From the NCBI GenBank assembly GCA_007133995.1, contig SLLP01000108.1, positions 1 to 11,192 of the forward strand: a DNA stretch of 11,192 bases. Direction: 5' to 3'. The notes beneath the pieces are model-generated. The model searched no databases, had not been told where the DNA came from, and saw nothing but the letters and a program-made list of their open reading frames with translations. This document shows, piece by piece, positions 5,429 to 11,192 of the stretch. The DNA comes from Balneolales bacterium (GTDB lineage Bacteria; Bacteroidota; Rhodothermia; Balneolales; Natronogracilivirgulaceae). A program made the translations under genes and the position numbers. The stretch's first letter is position 1. Every line of letters starts with the position of its first letter.

Positions 5429-6870
5429 GCAGAGATTATGACGTCATCATACTAGGAAGCGGCCCGGCAGGCTTTTCATGTGCAATGCAATCGGCCAAAT
5501 TCGACAAAAAAGCTTTGATCATTGAATCGAATGAAGATTATCTGGGCGGTACCTGGATCAACACCGGAACGGTACCCAGCAAGGCTTTAAGAGAGACGGC
5601 CAGTAACATATACAGATATATGGCCCAGTTCGGGGATGAAGAGGGAAGGATGCCATATGAACGGTTCCAGATGCGGGATGTGCTGAAATACAAAGATCGG
5701 GTCATCGCCAACCAGAACAGTGAAATAAAGGATAATCTCATAAAAAACGAGGTGGATACCGCGCTGGGCTTTGGACAGCTGATTGATCCTCACACCGTGG
5801 AAGTGACCCGGGAAGATGGAAGCAAAAAAACCTTTACTGGAGACTATATTCTGATCTCTACCGGAGCCACATCTGTAAAGCCGGAAGAGTTTGAGATTGA
5901 CCATGTGAAGGTGCTGGACAATCGCTCTATCCTTGATATCCATTACATCCCCAAACGGTTGGTCATTGTGGGCACCAACATTCAGGCCATGGAATTTGCC
6001 ACCATTTTTTCGGCTTTGGGCACCAGGGTCAGCATATTGAATAGAGAAGATGATTATCTGGCCTTTCTTGACAGTGAAATCAAAGCGGAATTTGAGAAAA
6101 TTCTTGCCGAGTCACGGATCAATATTTTCAACCGCACCAGGGTTCTGCAGGTGGGGCCAAATCCGCTTCGCAATTGTACCGAAGTGAAATTCAAGGACAA
6201 GGATACCGGTGAACTGCATGTCATTGAGACTGAACTCGTACTCAGTTTTGGTGATCGCAAACCAAATTCTTCACAAATTGGCCTGGATAATTTGGGACTG
6301 AAGACCGATAAAAATGGATTTATTCAGGTAGACAATGATTACCGTACCGAAGTTCCATCAGTGTATGCCGCCGGTGATGTGATCGGCTATCCGGGGCTTG
6401 CATCGGTATCCTTCTCACAAGGGCGAACGGCATCCTGCCATATGTTTGGTGTTTCGCAACTGGATAGTGACAGCGGTATTCCCTATGGTATTTACAGCAT
6501 TCCTGAAATTGCCAGCATCGGCCTTACTGAAGAGGAGGCTCGACAGCAATTCGACGATGTCACGGTAGGTCGCGCCTACTACCGGAATCTCACCAAGGCA
6601 AATATTGCAAAAAATCCGAGGGGTATGCTAAAAATAGTCTTTGAGACCGAATCACTTCTGCTTTTAGGCGTTCACATTGTTGGTGATGAAGCATGTGACC
6701 TGATCCACATTGGGCAGGCCGTCATCAGTTTTAAAGGCAGTACGCGATATTTTCTTGACACCGTGCACAACTACCCTACCTACTCCGAAGCATACCGAGT
6801 CGCTGCTTTCAACGGTATCAATCACGTCTATAAAAGTGGCATGAACTACAACGACATTCTAAAAGAGTAG
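5425..6870 (+). CDS. sthA: Soluble pyridine nucleotide transhydrogenase-like flavoprotein (SthA/UdhA type)
   Basis: A 481-residue FAD-dependent oxidoreductase, near the usual SthA length (466 in E. coli). SthA transfers hydride between NADPH and NAD+ in the cytoplasm. Seen: the FAD motif GSGPAG (11-16) with ribose-binding E34; GGTWINTGTVPSKALR (41-56), where both redox cysteines of the disulfide reductases are replaced (W44, T49); AAGDVIGYPGLAS (315-327), close to E. coli SthA; IPYGIYSIPEIASIGLTEEEA; and NYPTYSEAYRVAAFNG (449-464), which lacks the catalytic His of lipoamide dehydrogenases, as SthA does. Oddly, the second nucleotide-binding motif reads GTNIQA (183-188) instead of GxGxxG. I prefer ATG 5425, as homologues begin just before the FAD motif; an in-frame TTG at 5368 would add 19 residues. 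It is divergent from sodA and convergent with aspS. Confidence 0.85.
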   Translation: MSRDYDVIILGSGPAGFSCAMQSAKFDKKALIIESNEDYLGGTWINTGTVPSKALRETASNIYRYMAQFGDEEGRMPYERFQMRDVLKYKDRVIANQNSEIKDNLIKNEVDTALGFGQLIDPHTVEVTREDGSKKTFTGDYILISTGATSVKPEEFEIDHVKVLDNRSILDIHYIPKRLVIVGTNIQAMEFATIFSALGTRVSILNREDDYLAFLDSEIKAEFEKILAESRINIFNRTRVLQVGPNPLRNCTEVKFKDKDTGELHVIETELVLSFGDRKPNSSQIGLDNLGLKTDKNGFIQVDNDYRTEVPSVYAAGDVIGYPGLASVSFSQGRTASCHMFGVSQLDSDSGIPYGIYSIPEIASIGLTEEEARQQFDDVTVGRAYYRNLTKANIAKNPRGMLKIVFETESLLLLGVHIVGDEACDLIHIGQAVISFKGSTRYFLDTVHNYPTYSEAYRVAAFNGINHVYKSGMNYNDILKE

Positions 6871-6876
6871 TGACAA

Positions 6877-6886
6877 GGTTGCAACC
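6877..6886. other. Short palindrome in the sthA/aspS convergent gap
   Basis: The 22-bp gap between the convergent sthA-like and aspS genes contains the 10-bp palindrome GGTTGCAACC. It has no loop and a weak T context (ATTATTTT follows), so it is at best a weak transcription end. Confidence 0.15.
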
Positions 6887-6892
6887 ATACAA

Positions 6893-8674
6893 TTATTTTG
6901 ATCCGGGAAGAGGAGCCAGGCGGATGTGCAGCTCCTCGAGCTGTGCCTGATCAACGACGTCCGGACAGTTGTCCATCAGGCTGACAGCCCGCTGGTTTTT
7001 CGGGAATGCAATGACGTCACGCAGACTTTTTGCACCGGTAAGCAGCATCGCGACCCGGTCGAGTCCAAGCGCGATTCCGCCATGAGGAGGTGCACCATAT
7101 CTAAAGGCATCGAGGAGAAAGCCGAATTTCTGCTGCGCCTCCTCTTTTCCGATACCCAGCGCCTCGAACATCAGTGACTGGAGTTCGGTGTCATGGATCC
7201 GGATGGAACCGCCACCGATTTCGCTTCCGTTCATGACCAGATCATAGGCCCGGGCCCGAACTTTTCCGGGATCGGTTTTGAGCAACTCCAGATCCTCCTC
7301 ACGCGGTGAGGTAAACGGGTGATGCATGGCATAATAGCGGCCATCCTCGCTATCGTATTCAAGCAGAGGAAAATCTGTAACCCAGAGAAGGTTGTATTTT
7401 GAAGTATCGATCAGATCGTACTCTTTGGCCATCAGTAGACGCAGATCACCCAATTGATGATAAACGGCATCTTTTGGACCGGCCAGGAGCAAAATCAGAT
7501 CCCCTTTTTTCGCCATGCTCGCGTCCACCATGGAACGGGTCATGTCTTCCGACACAAACTTGCTGACGCTGGAATAGAGCTCCTCTTTGTTGTTTTTGAT
7601 ATAGATGAGTCCACCTGCACCGATTTCATCGCGGGTGCGTTTTGTGAGGCGATCCATGACGCCTCTGCCAAGCGAGCCCATTCCGGGCACCACGAAGCCT
7701 GCCACAACGCCACCGTCGGCGACGGTTTTGGAGAAGACGCGAAACTCCGAATCCTTCACAATATCAGAGAAGTCGACAAATTTCATATCAAACCGTGTAT
7801 CCGGTTTGTCGCTTCCGTAGCTGGTGACAGCTTCCCGATAGGTCATACGCGGAAATGGCGTATTCACTTCGGCACCAACTACCTCCCTCAAAATGGTCTG
7901 AAGCAGGCCCTCCATAAGGGTGTACACCTGCTCTTCACCAACAAATGACATCTCCACATCGATCTGGGTGAATTCAGGCTGGCGGTCAGCGCGCAGGTCT
8001 TCATCCCGAAAGCATTTTACAATTTGAAAATAGCGGTCCATTCCCGAAACCATGAGAATCTGTTTATACGTTTGCGGACTCTGGGGCAGTGCATAAAACT
8101 TTCCGGGATTGACGCGGCTGGGCACCAGGTAATCGCGGGCGCCTTCGGGGGTACTTCGCATGAGAAAAGGAGTCTCAATCTCTGCAAACTGCTGTTTGTG
8201 GAAATAACTTCGCGTGTGGCGGTAAAGGGCCGAACGAAGCATGAGGTTCTGCTGCATGAGCGGGCGTCGAAGGTCCAGGTAGCGGTACTTCAGGCGCAGA
8301 TCTTCATTTGTTTTGAGATCATCCTGAATTTCAAAGGGTGGTGTTTCCGACCGGGAGTAGATAACCAGTTTTTTTACCCTCAGTTCAATTTCGCCGGTTT
8401 TGACATTGGGATTAACATTCACCGGATCACGCTCTCTGATCTGACCCTGCACCCCGATTACGTATTCCGATCTGAGCTGATCTGCCGTTTTGTGTGCTTT
8501 CTCGTCATCCTGGGGAGAAAAAACGACCTGGGTGATGCCGTAGCGATCACGCAGATCAATGAATATGACCCCGCCGAGATCACGCCGGGTATTAACCCAT
8601 CCGTTCAGAGTTACCGTTTTCCCGGTCTGCTCCCGGGTCAGTTCACCACATGTATGCGTTCTGATTAATGTCAT
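6893..8674 (-). CDS. aspS: Aspartyl-tRNA synthetase
   Basis: A 593-residue class II aminoacyl-tRNA synthetase of bacterial length (590 in E. coli) that charges tRNA-Asp. Domains in order: N-terminal anticodon-binding OB fold (about 1-105, GWVNTRRDLGGVIFIDLRDR), catalytic core with FLMRSTPEGARDYLVPSR (170-187) and QSPQ (198-201), motif 2 FRDEDLRADRQPEFTQID (222-239), a GAD insertion domain (about 285-420), HHPFTSP (451-457), and motif 3 GIALGLDR (533-540). In the OB fold, L33 occupies the place where non-discriminating bacterial enzymes usually have His (RRDHGG), so this copy looks like a discriminating AspRS and a separate asparaginyl-tRNA synthetase would be expected elsewhere (inference). 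There is no clear Shine-Dalgarno. It is divergent from the response-regulator gene with a 247-bp gap. Confidence 0.97.
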   Translation of the reverse strand: MTLIRTHTCGELTREQTGKTVTLNGWVNTRRDLGGVIFIDLRDRYGITQVVFSPQDDEKAHKTADQLRSEYVIGVQGQIRERDPVNVNPNVKTGEIELRVKKLVIYSRSETPPFEIQDDLKTNEDLRLKYRYLDLRRPLMQQNLMLRSALYRHTRSYFHKQQFAEIETPFLMRSTPEGARDYLVPSRVNPGKFYALPQSPQTYKQILMVSGMDRYFQIVKCFRDEDLRADRQPEFTQIDVEMSFVGEEQVYTLMEGLLQTILREVVGAEVNTPFPRMTYREAVTSYGSDKPDTRFDMKFVDFSDIVKDSEFRVFSKTVADGGVVAGFVVPGMGSLGRGVMDRLTKRTRDEIGAGGLIYIKNNKEELYSSVSKFVSEDMTRSMVDASMAKKGDLILLLAGPKDAVYHQLGDLRLLMAKEYDLIDTSKYNLLWVTDFPLLEYDSEDGRYYAMHHPFTSPREEDLELLKTDPGKVRARAYDLVMNGSEIGGGSIRIHDTELQSLMFEALGIGKEEAQQKFGFLLDAFRYGAPPHGGIALGLDRVAMLLTGAKSLRDVIAFPKNQRAVSLMDNCPDVVDQAQLEELHIRLAPLPGSK

Positions 8675-8736
8675 TTCGGATTATTGCTAAAACTGTAAAA
8701 TTGAAATTATTGAAAAAGGAAGGTATCAACCTGTTT

Positions 8737-8818
8737 TTGCGGCAATCATCGTGCGAAGCGCAAAAGGTTTATAAAGTACAAATAATGTAGATTAATCGCT
8801 GAAGTCTCTTGCGGCAAT
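8737..8818. promoter_or_regulatory. Pair of TTGCGGCAA palindromes in the aspS/response-regulator divergent region
   Basis: The 10-mer TTGCGGCAAT occurs at 8737-8746 and again at 8809-8818, in the same orientation and 72 bp apart, close to seven helical turns. Its first nine bases are a perfect odd palindrome (TTGC-G-GCAA). Two identical palindromes on nearly the same DNA face in a divergent promoter region look like paired operator half-sites. No regulator can be named; the response regulator encoded next door is one candidate. Confidence 0.3.
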
Positions 8819-8901
8819 TTATAGAGTGACACCTCAAGAAAACGGATAGAGAATATTTGACTGAATTTCTTTTATCTTCCGGTAACCCCATTGTCATCAG
8901 C

Positions 8902-8925
8902 ATGAGATTCATGCAACTCTTATGA
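8902..8925 (+). other. Possible 7-codon upstream ORF overlapping the response-regulator start
   Basis: An ORF MRFMQLL begins at 8902 and its TGA (8923-8925) overlaps the response-regulator ATG (8922-8924) as ATGA. It lacks a Shine-Dalgarno sequence, so it may be chance. It is listed because the overlap repeats the arrangement seen before the sthA-like gene. Confidence 0.15.
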
Positions 8926-9641
8926 GCAGAAAAAAAGACACATCTGATCAGCGGATAAAAGTACTGGTAGCAGACGACCATGAACTCATCCGCTACGGAA
9001 TCACCAGTGTGATACATGCCTCAGATGACATTGAGGTGATCTGCGAGGCCTCCAGCGGAATGGAAGCAATTGAACTGTTCAAGGAGATGCGCCCGGATGT
9101 CTGCATTCTCGACATCACCATGCCGGAGCGCAACGGAATAGAGACAACCCGGTCCATTCTTGAAATTGATCCTGACGCTCGCATCCTTATTCTTACCATG
9201 CATATCGGCGAGGAGTATCTCAATGAAGTGATTGATGCCGGGGCCAACGGCTACATGCTTAAAAACAGCGACCGCAGTGAGCTGCTTGATGGCATCCGTT
9301 CAGTCCACAATGGAGAGAAGGCTTTCAGCAGCTCTGTTTCACGGCTGATGAGCGAGTGCTATATGCGCAACGTGCATAAATCAAAAAAGGAGCCGGAATC
9401 AGAAAAAGTCAAAGTGACTAAACGAGAGCGGGAAATCATTCAGTTGATTGCAGAAGGCCATACGAGTTCAGAGATATCCCAAATTTTGTTTATCAGCCCG
9501 CGAACTGTCGACACGCACCGAACCAACCTGATGAACAAACTTGACTTAAAAAATGCCGCAGGTCTCGTACGCTATGCCCTTGAGAACGGGCTTATTGAGG
9601 CTTCGTCAGAACGGTCCAAACGAACGAAAAAAGGCACGTAA
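8922..9641 (+). CDS. NarL/FixJ-family response regulator (REC + LuxR HTH)
   Basis: A 239-residue two-component response regulator. The receiver domain spans about residues 11-130: the acidic pair D18/D19, phospho-acceptor D64 (CILDITMPERNG), T92 and the conserved K114 (YMLKNS). A charged linker (150-164) leads to a LuxR-type helix-turn-helix at about 165-226 (VTKREREIIQLIAEGHTSSEISQ, then SPRTVDTHRTNLMNKLDLKN). The tail after 227 is basic. All phosphorylation residues are present, so it should be switched by phosphorylation and bind DNA as a dimer. No histidine kinase is in the window, so its partner is unknown. No Shine-Dalgarno is seen. It is divergent from aspS and followed 15 bp after its stop by a hairpin with a T run, so it appears to be transcribed alone. 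Confidence 0.95.
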   Translation: MSRKKDTSDQRIKVLVADDHELIRYGITSVIHASDDIEVICEASSGMEAIELFKEMRPDVCILDITMPERNGIETTRSILEIDPDARILILTMHIGEEYLNEVIDAGANGYMLKNSDRSELLDGIRSVHNGEKAFSSSVSRLMSECYMRNVHKSKKEPESEKVKVTKREREIIQLIAEGHTSSEISQILFISPRTVDTHRTNLMNKLDLKNAAGLVRYALENGLIEASSERSKRTKKGT

Positions 9642-9655
9642 GCCTACGTATAACT

Positions 9656-9677
9656 ACGTATTCATAATACGTTTTTT
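9656..9677 (+). terminator. Intrinsic terminator-like hairpin after the response regulator
   Basis: ACGTATT (9656-9662) and AATACGT (9666-9672) form a perfect 7-bp stem with a 3-nt loop, followed at once by T residues to 9677. It begins 15 bp after the stop codon. The stem is AT-rich and therefore weak; the GC-richer hairpin at 9754 may do the main work. Confidence 0.45.
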
Positions 9678-9753
9678 CCTTTATTGCGGAGCACACGGAA
9701 CCACAATAAATTGGAAGTGCAAATGGGGTAATAGCCGTCTGTAGATGATAAAC

Positions 9754-9791
9754 AAGCACCTCGTCTATGAAAGGATGAGGTGCTTTTTTTT
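9754..9791 (+). terminator. Rho-independent terminator
   Basis: AAGCACCTCGTC (9754-9765) pairs with GATGAGGTGCTT (9774-9785) over 12 bp with one G-U; the loop is 8 nt and a run of eight T ends at 9791. This is a textbook plus-strand intrinsic terminator. It lies 113 bp after the response-regulator stop, with no other gene between, so it probably ends that transcript and shields the tRNA gene. On the minus strand only a short broken T run follows the stem. Confidence 0.85.
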
Positions 9792-9808
9792 ATTCCGTAC
9801 AACCGGGC

Positions 9809-9832
9809 AAAACGATATGCTTATGCTATCGT
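9809..9832 (-). terminator. Weak hairpin downstream of tRNA-Met
   Basis: Read on the minus strand, ACGATA and TATCGT (plus-strand 9812-9817 and 9827-9832) form a 6-bp stem with a 9-nt loop, followed by TTTT. It begins 19 bp after the tRNA 3' end and may terminate the tRNA transcript, but it is short and AT-rich. Confidence 0.25.
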
Positions 9833-9850
9833 ATGGAGAGTGAATGAATG

Positions 9851-9924
9851 TAGCGTGGGGCGGGATTGAACCGCCGACCTCCGGGTTATGAATCCGACGC
9901 TCTAACCAACTGAGCTACCACGCC
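9851..9924 (-). tRNA. tRNA-Met (CAT anticodon), elongator type
   Basis: A 74-nt tRNA that folds fully. The acceptor stem is GGCGTGG with CCACGCT (first pair G-U), the D arm GCTC/GAGC, the anticodon arm TCGGA-TTCATAA-CCCGG with CAT in the loop, the variable loop AGGTC, and the T arm GGCGG-TTCAATC-CCGCC, with discriminator A. The normal first acceptor pair (no C1-A72 mismatch) and the lack of three G-C pairs next to the anticodon loop argue against an initiator tRNA. A tRNA-Ile carrying CAT (lysidine-modified) is possible but the body resembles elongator Met. An A-C apposition at 31-39 is seen. The 3' CCA is not encoded and must be added after transcription. Confidence 0.93.
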
Positions 9925-10028
9925 TCATAACTTGCAGAATCTTATTTTCTTTAAGTTAGTGAAGATAGGAAAAATTAACCTTTTTCGAAATACTCAGATC
10001 CTAAACCAACCATTCGTAAATTTGCATG
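9925..10028. other. Intergenic region upstream of tRNA-Met
   Basis: This is the left part of the 346-bp divergent region between tRNA-Met and proS. It is AT-rich and must hold the tRNA promoter on the minus strand, but I cannot assign boxes with confidence. No ORF is seen. Confidence 0.4.
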
Positions 10029-10128
10029 ATGAAATATCCATGACCGAGCATCTCCCCGGTCACACAGGAATATGATTAAAACGTCATGGACATTCTATCT
10101 GACGACATGAATCGGAAAATTTAAACAG
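10029..10128 (+). repeat. Intergenic hairpin repeat, copy 3 (100 bp)
   Basis: This is the third copy of the repeat found at 539-735, in the same orientation, about 9.3 kb away. It begins ATGAAATATCCATGACCG and ends TTTAAACAG, followed again by ATGAAA. The arms are at 10033-10044 and 10083-10094. The T-G pair of copies 1 and 2 is T-A here, while the neighbouring position becomes an A-C mismatch, so pairing is largely kept. CACACAGGA, ATGATTAAAA and CGTCATGG are conserved. A local alternative stem, GACCG with CGGTC, is also possible in this copy. Confidence 0.8.
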
Positions 10129-10270
10129 ATGAAACTGGGAGTGGAAACCTGTATTTTCAACAACGCATTGCTGGCGTGAGTCTTTCAATACTGTACGAAA
10201 ATAGCATGATCCGTTTTCATTGCTAAGAACTGACCGCTAAAGCACAATAACATTTCAGCAACAAAAAATT
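10129..10270. other. Intergenic region upstream of proS
   Basis: 142 bp between the end of the repeat and the proS start. No ORF or RNA gene is seen, and there is no Shine-Dalgarno before the ATG. The segment CTGACCGCTAAAGCACAATAA resembles CTGACC..TAAA..CAATAA in front of the tetR-like gene (855-875), which might reflect a shared promoter type or a longer duplicated segment, but the match is loose. Confidence 0.3.
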
Positions 10271-11192
10271 ATGGCAAAAAAAATAACGAAAAGAGAAAAC
10301 GATTATTCTCAATGGTACCTGGATGTTGTGCGTGAAGCACAGCTGGCCTCCCACTCACCGGTAAGAGGCTGTATGGTCATCAAGCCCAACGGTTTTGCTC
10401 TCTGGGAGAATATGCAGCGCCAGCTCGATACCATGTTCAAGGAGACCGGACATCAGAATGCCTATTTCCCGCTTTTTATTCCGAAATCATTTTTGTCGAA
10501 GGAAGCTCAACATGTTGAAGGGTTTGCCAAGGAATGTGCAGTAGTTACTCACAGTCGTCTTGTACATACGGATGACGGAGTCTCGGTAGATCCGACATCC
10601 AAACTGGAAGAAGAGCTGATCGTGCGACCCACATCCGAAACTATTATCTGGGATTCGTACCGAGACTGGATCCAGTCTTACCGCGACCTTCCTATCCTCA
10701 TCAACCAGTGGGCCAATGTTGTCCGGTGGGAGATGCGTACCCGTTTATTTCTGCGCACCATGGAGTTTCTTTGGCAGGAAGGGCACACCGCCCATGCCAC
10801 AGAGCATGAGGCGCGCGAGGAAGCGCTCCGAATGCTGGAAGTGTACCGCTCTTTTGCAGAAGATTATATGGCCATGCCTGTTGCGACCGGATTAAAAACC
10901 GAATCGGAGCGTTTCGCAGGGGCGCTGGACACCTACTGCATTGAAGCGATGATGCAGGACGGCAAGGCGCTGCAGGCCGGCACCTCCCATTTTCTGGGAC
11001 AGAATTTTGCCAAAGCGTTTGATGTGCGTTTCCAGGACAAAGATGGCAAGGAGAAATTTGTATGGGCTACGAGCTGGGGGGTATCCACCCGGCTCATCGG
11101 CGGACTGATCATGACCCATTCGGATGACAACGGGCTGGTGCTTCCGCCCAGGCTGGCGCCGACACAGGTGGTAATTGTGCCCATCTGGCGCA
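10271..11192 (+). CDS. proS: Prolyl-tRNA synthetase, type 3 (partial, N-terminal part)
   Basis: The first 307 residues of a class II prolyl-tRNA synthetase; the frame stays open to the right edge. It charges tRNA-Pro. It belongs to the type 3 (archaeal/eukaryotic-like) form without the editing insertion of the E. coli type, as found in many Bacteroidota; full length is usually about 480-500. Visible motifs: VRGCMVIKPNGFALWENMQ (31-49), RPTSETIIW (119-127), motif 2 VRWEMRTRLFLRTMEFLWQE (151-170) with GHTAHAT, the proline-site segment around GTSHFLGQNFAKAF (237-250), and the motif 3 region SWGVSTRLIGGLIMTHSDD (268-286). The start ATG precedes a Lys-rich N-terminus and has no Shine-Dalgarno. The anticodon-binding and zinc-binding-like C-terminal domains lie outside the window. 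Confidence 0.95.
   Translation, partial: MAKKITKRENDYSQWYLDVVREAQLASHSPVRGCMVIKPNGFALWENMQRQLDTMFKETGHQNAYFPLFIPKSFLSKEAQHVEGFAKECAVVTHSRLVHTDDGVSVDPTSKLEEELIVRPTSETIIWDSYRDWIQSYRDLPILINQWANVVRWEMRTRLFLRTMEFLWQEGHTAHATEHEAREEALRMLEVYRSFAEDYMAMPVATGLKTESERFAGALDTYCIEAMMQDGKALQAGTSHFLGQNFAKAFDVRFQDKDGKEKFVWATSWGVSTRLIGGLIMTHSDDNGLVLPPRLAPTQVVIVPIWR

Noticed and set aside
7454..8668. Long plus-strand ORFs (164 and 214 codons) across the aspS region
   Set aside because: They are antisense to a full-length aspartyl-tRNA synthetase with all class II motifs; they reflect its codon bias.
9553..9744. 63-codon ORF running past the response-regulator stop
   Set aside because: It mostly overlaps the helix-turn-helix coding region in another frame and crosses the terminator-like hairpin; it has no ribosome binding site.

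Overview
The window reads as a chromosomal housekeeping segment from a bacterium of the Bacteroidota/FCB group. I would guess Balneolota/Rhodothermota, but this is inference. Supporting points are a type 3 (archaeal/eukaryotic-like) prolyl-tRNA synthetase, a BrxA/BrxB-family bacilliredoxin as found in bacillithiol users, mostly absent or weak Shine-Dalgarno sequences, and moderate GC. No phage, transposase, CRISPR array or defence gene is visible. Both edges cut through genes.

Layout from left to right. (1) The 5' end of a queuosine-precursor transporter on the minus strand (1-481). (2) A 414-bp divergent intergenic region with two tandem copies of a roughly 100-bp hairpin-forming repeat. (3) A plus-strand pair, a TetR-like regulator and an ABC1/UbiB-family kinase-like protein. 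(4) A convergent minus-strand bacilliredoxin. (5) A plus-strand predicted lipoprotein of unknown function. (6) A strong hairpin between convergent genes. (7) Mn-type superoxide dismutase (minus), divergent from a soluble-transhydrogenase-like flavoprotein (plus) that is preceded by a possible 13-residue leader peptide with a good ribosome binding site. (8) Aspartyl-tRNA synthetase (minus), convergent with the flavoprotein gene. (9) A NarL/FixJ-type response regulator (plus) divergent from aspS, followed by terminator hairpins. (10) An elongator-type tRNA-Met on the minus strand. (11) A second divergent intergenic region with a third copy of the repeat. (12) The 5' two thirds of proS (plus), running off the right edge.

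The genes fall into loose themes. Redox and oxidative-stress functions (bacilliredoxin, SodA, SthA-like protein, ABC1 kinase) lie within about 5 kb, and translation functions (AspRS, tRNA-Met, ProRS, queuosine-precursor uptake) surround them. Only tetR-abc1 looks like an operon; most other neighbours are divergent or convergent.

The least explained features are the 100-bp repeat family (three co-oriented copies, each upstream of a plus-strand gene at a similar distance), the leader ORF overlapping the start of the sthA-like gene, and the loss of two glycines in the NAD(P)-binding motif of that flavoprotein. I did not find a clearly new multi-gene system; the repeat family is the best candidate for something undescribed.
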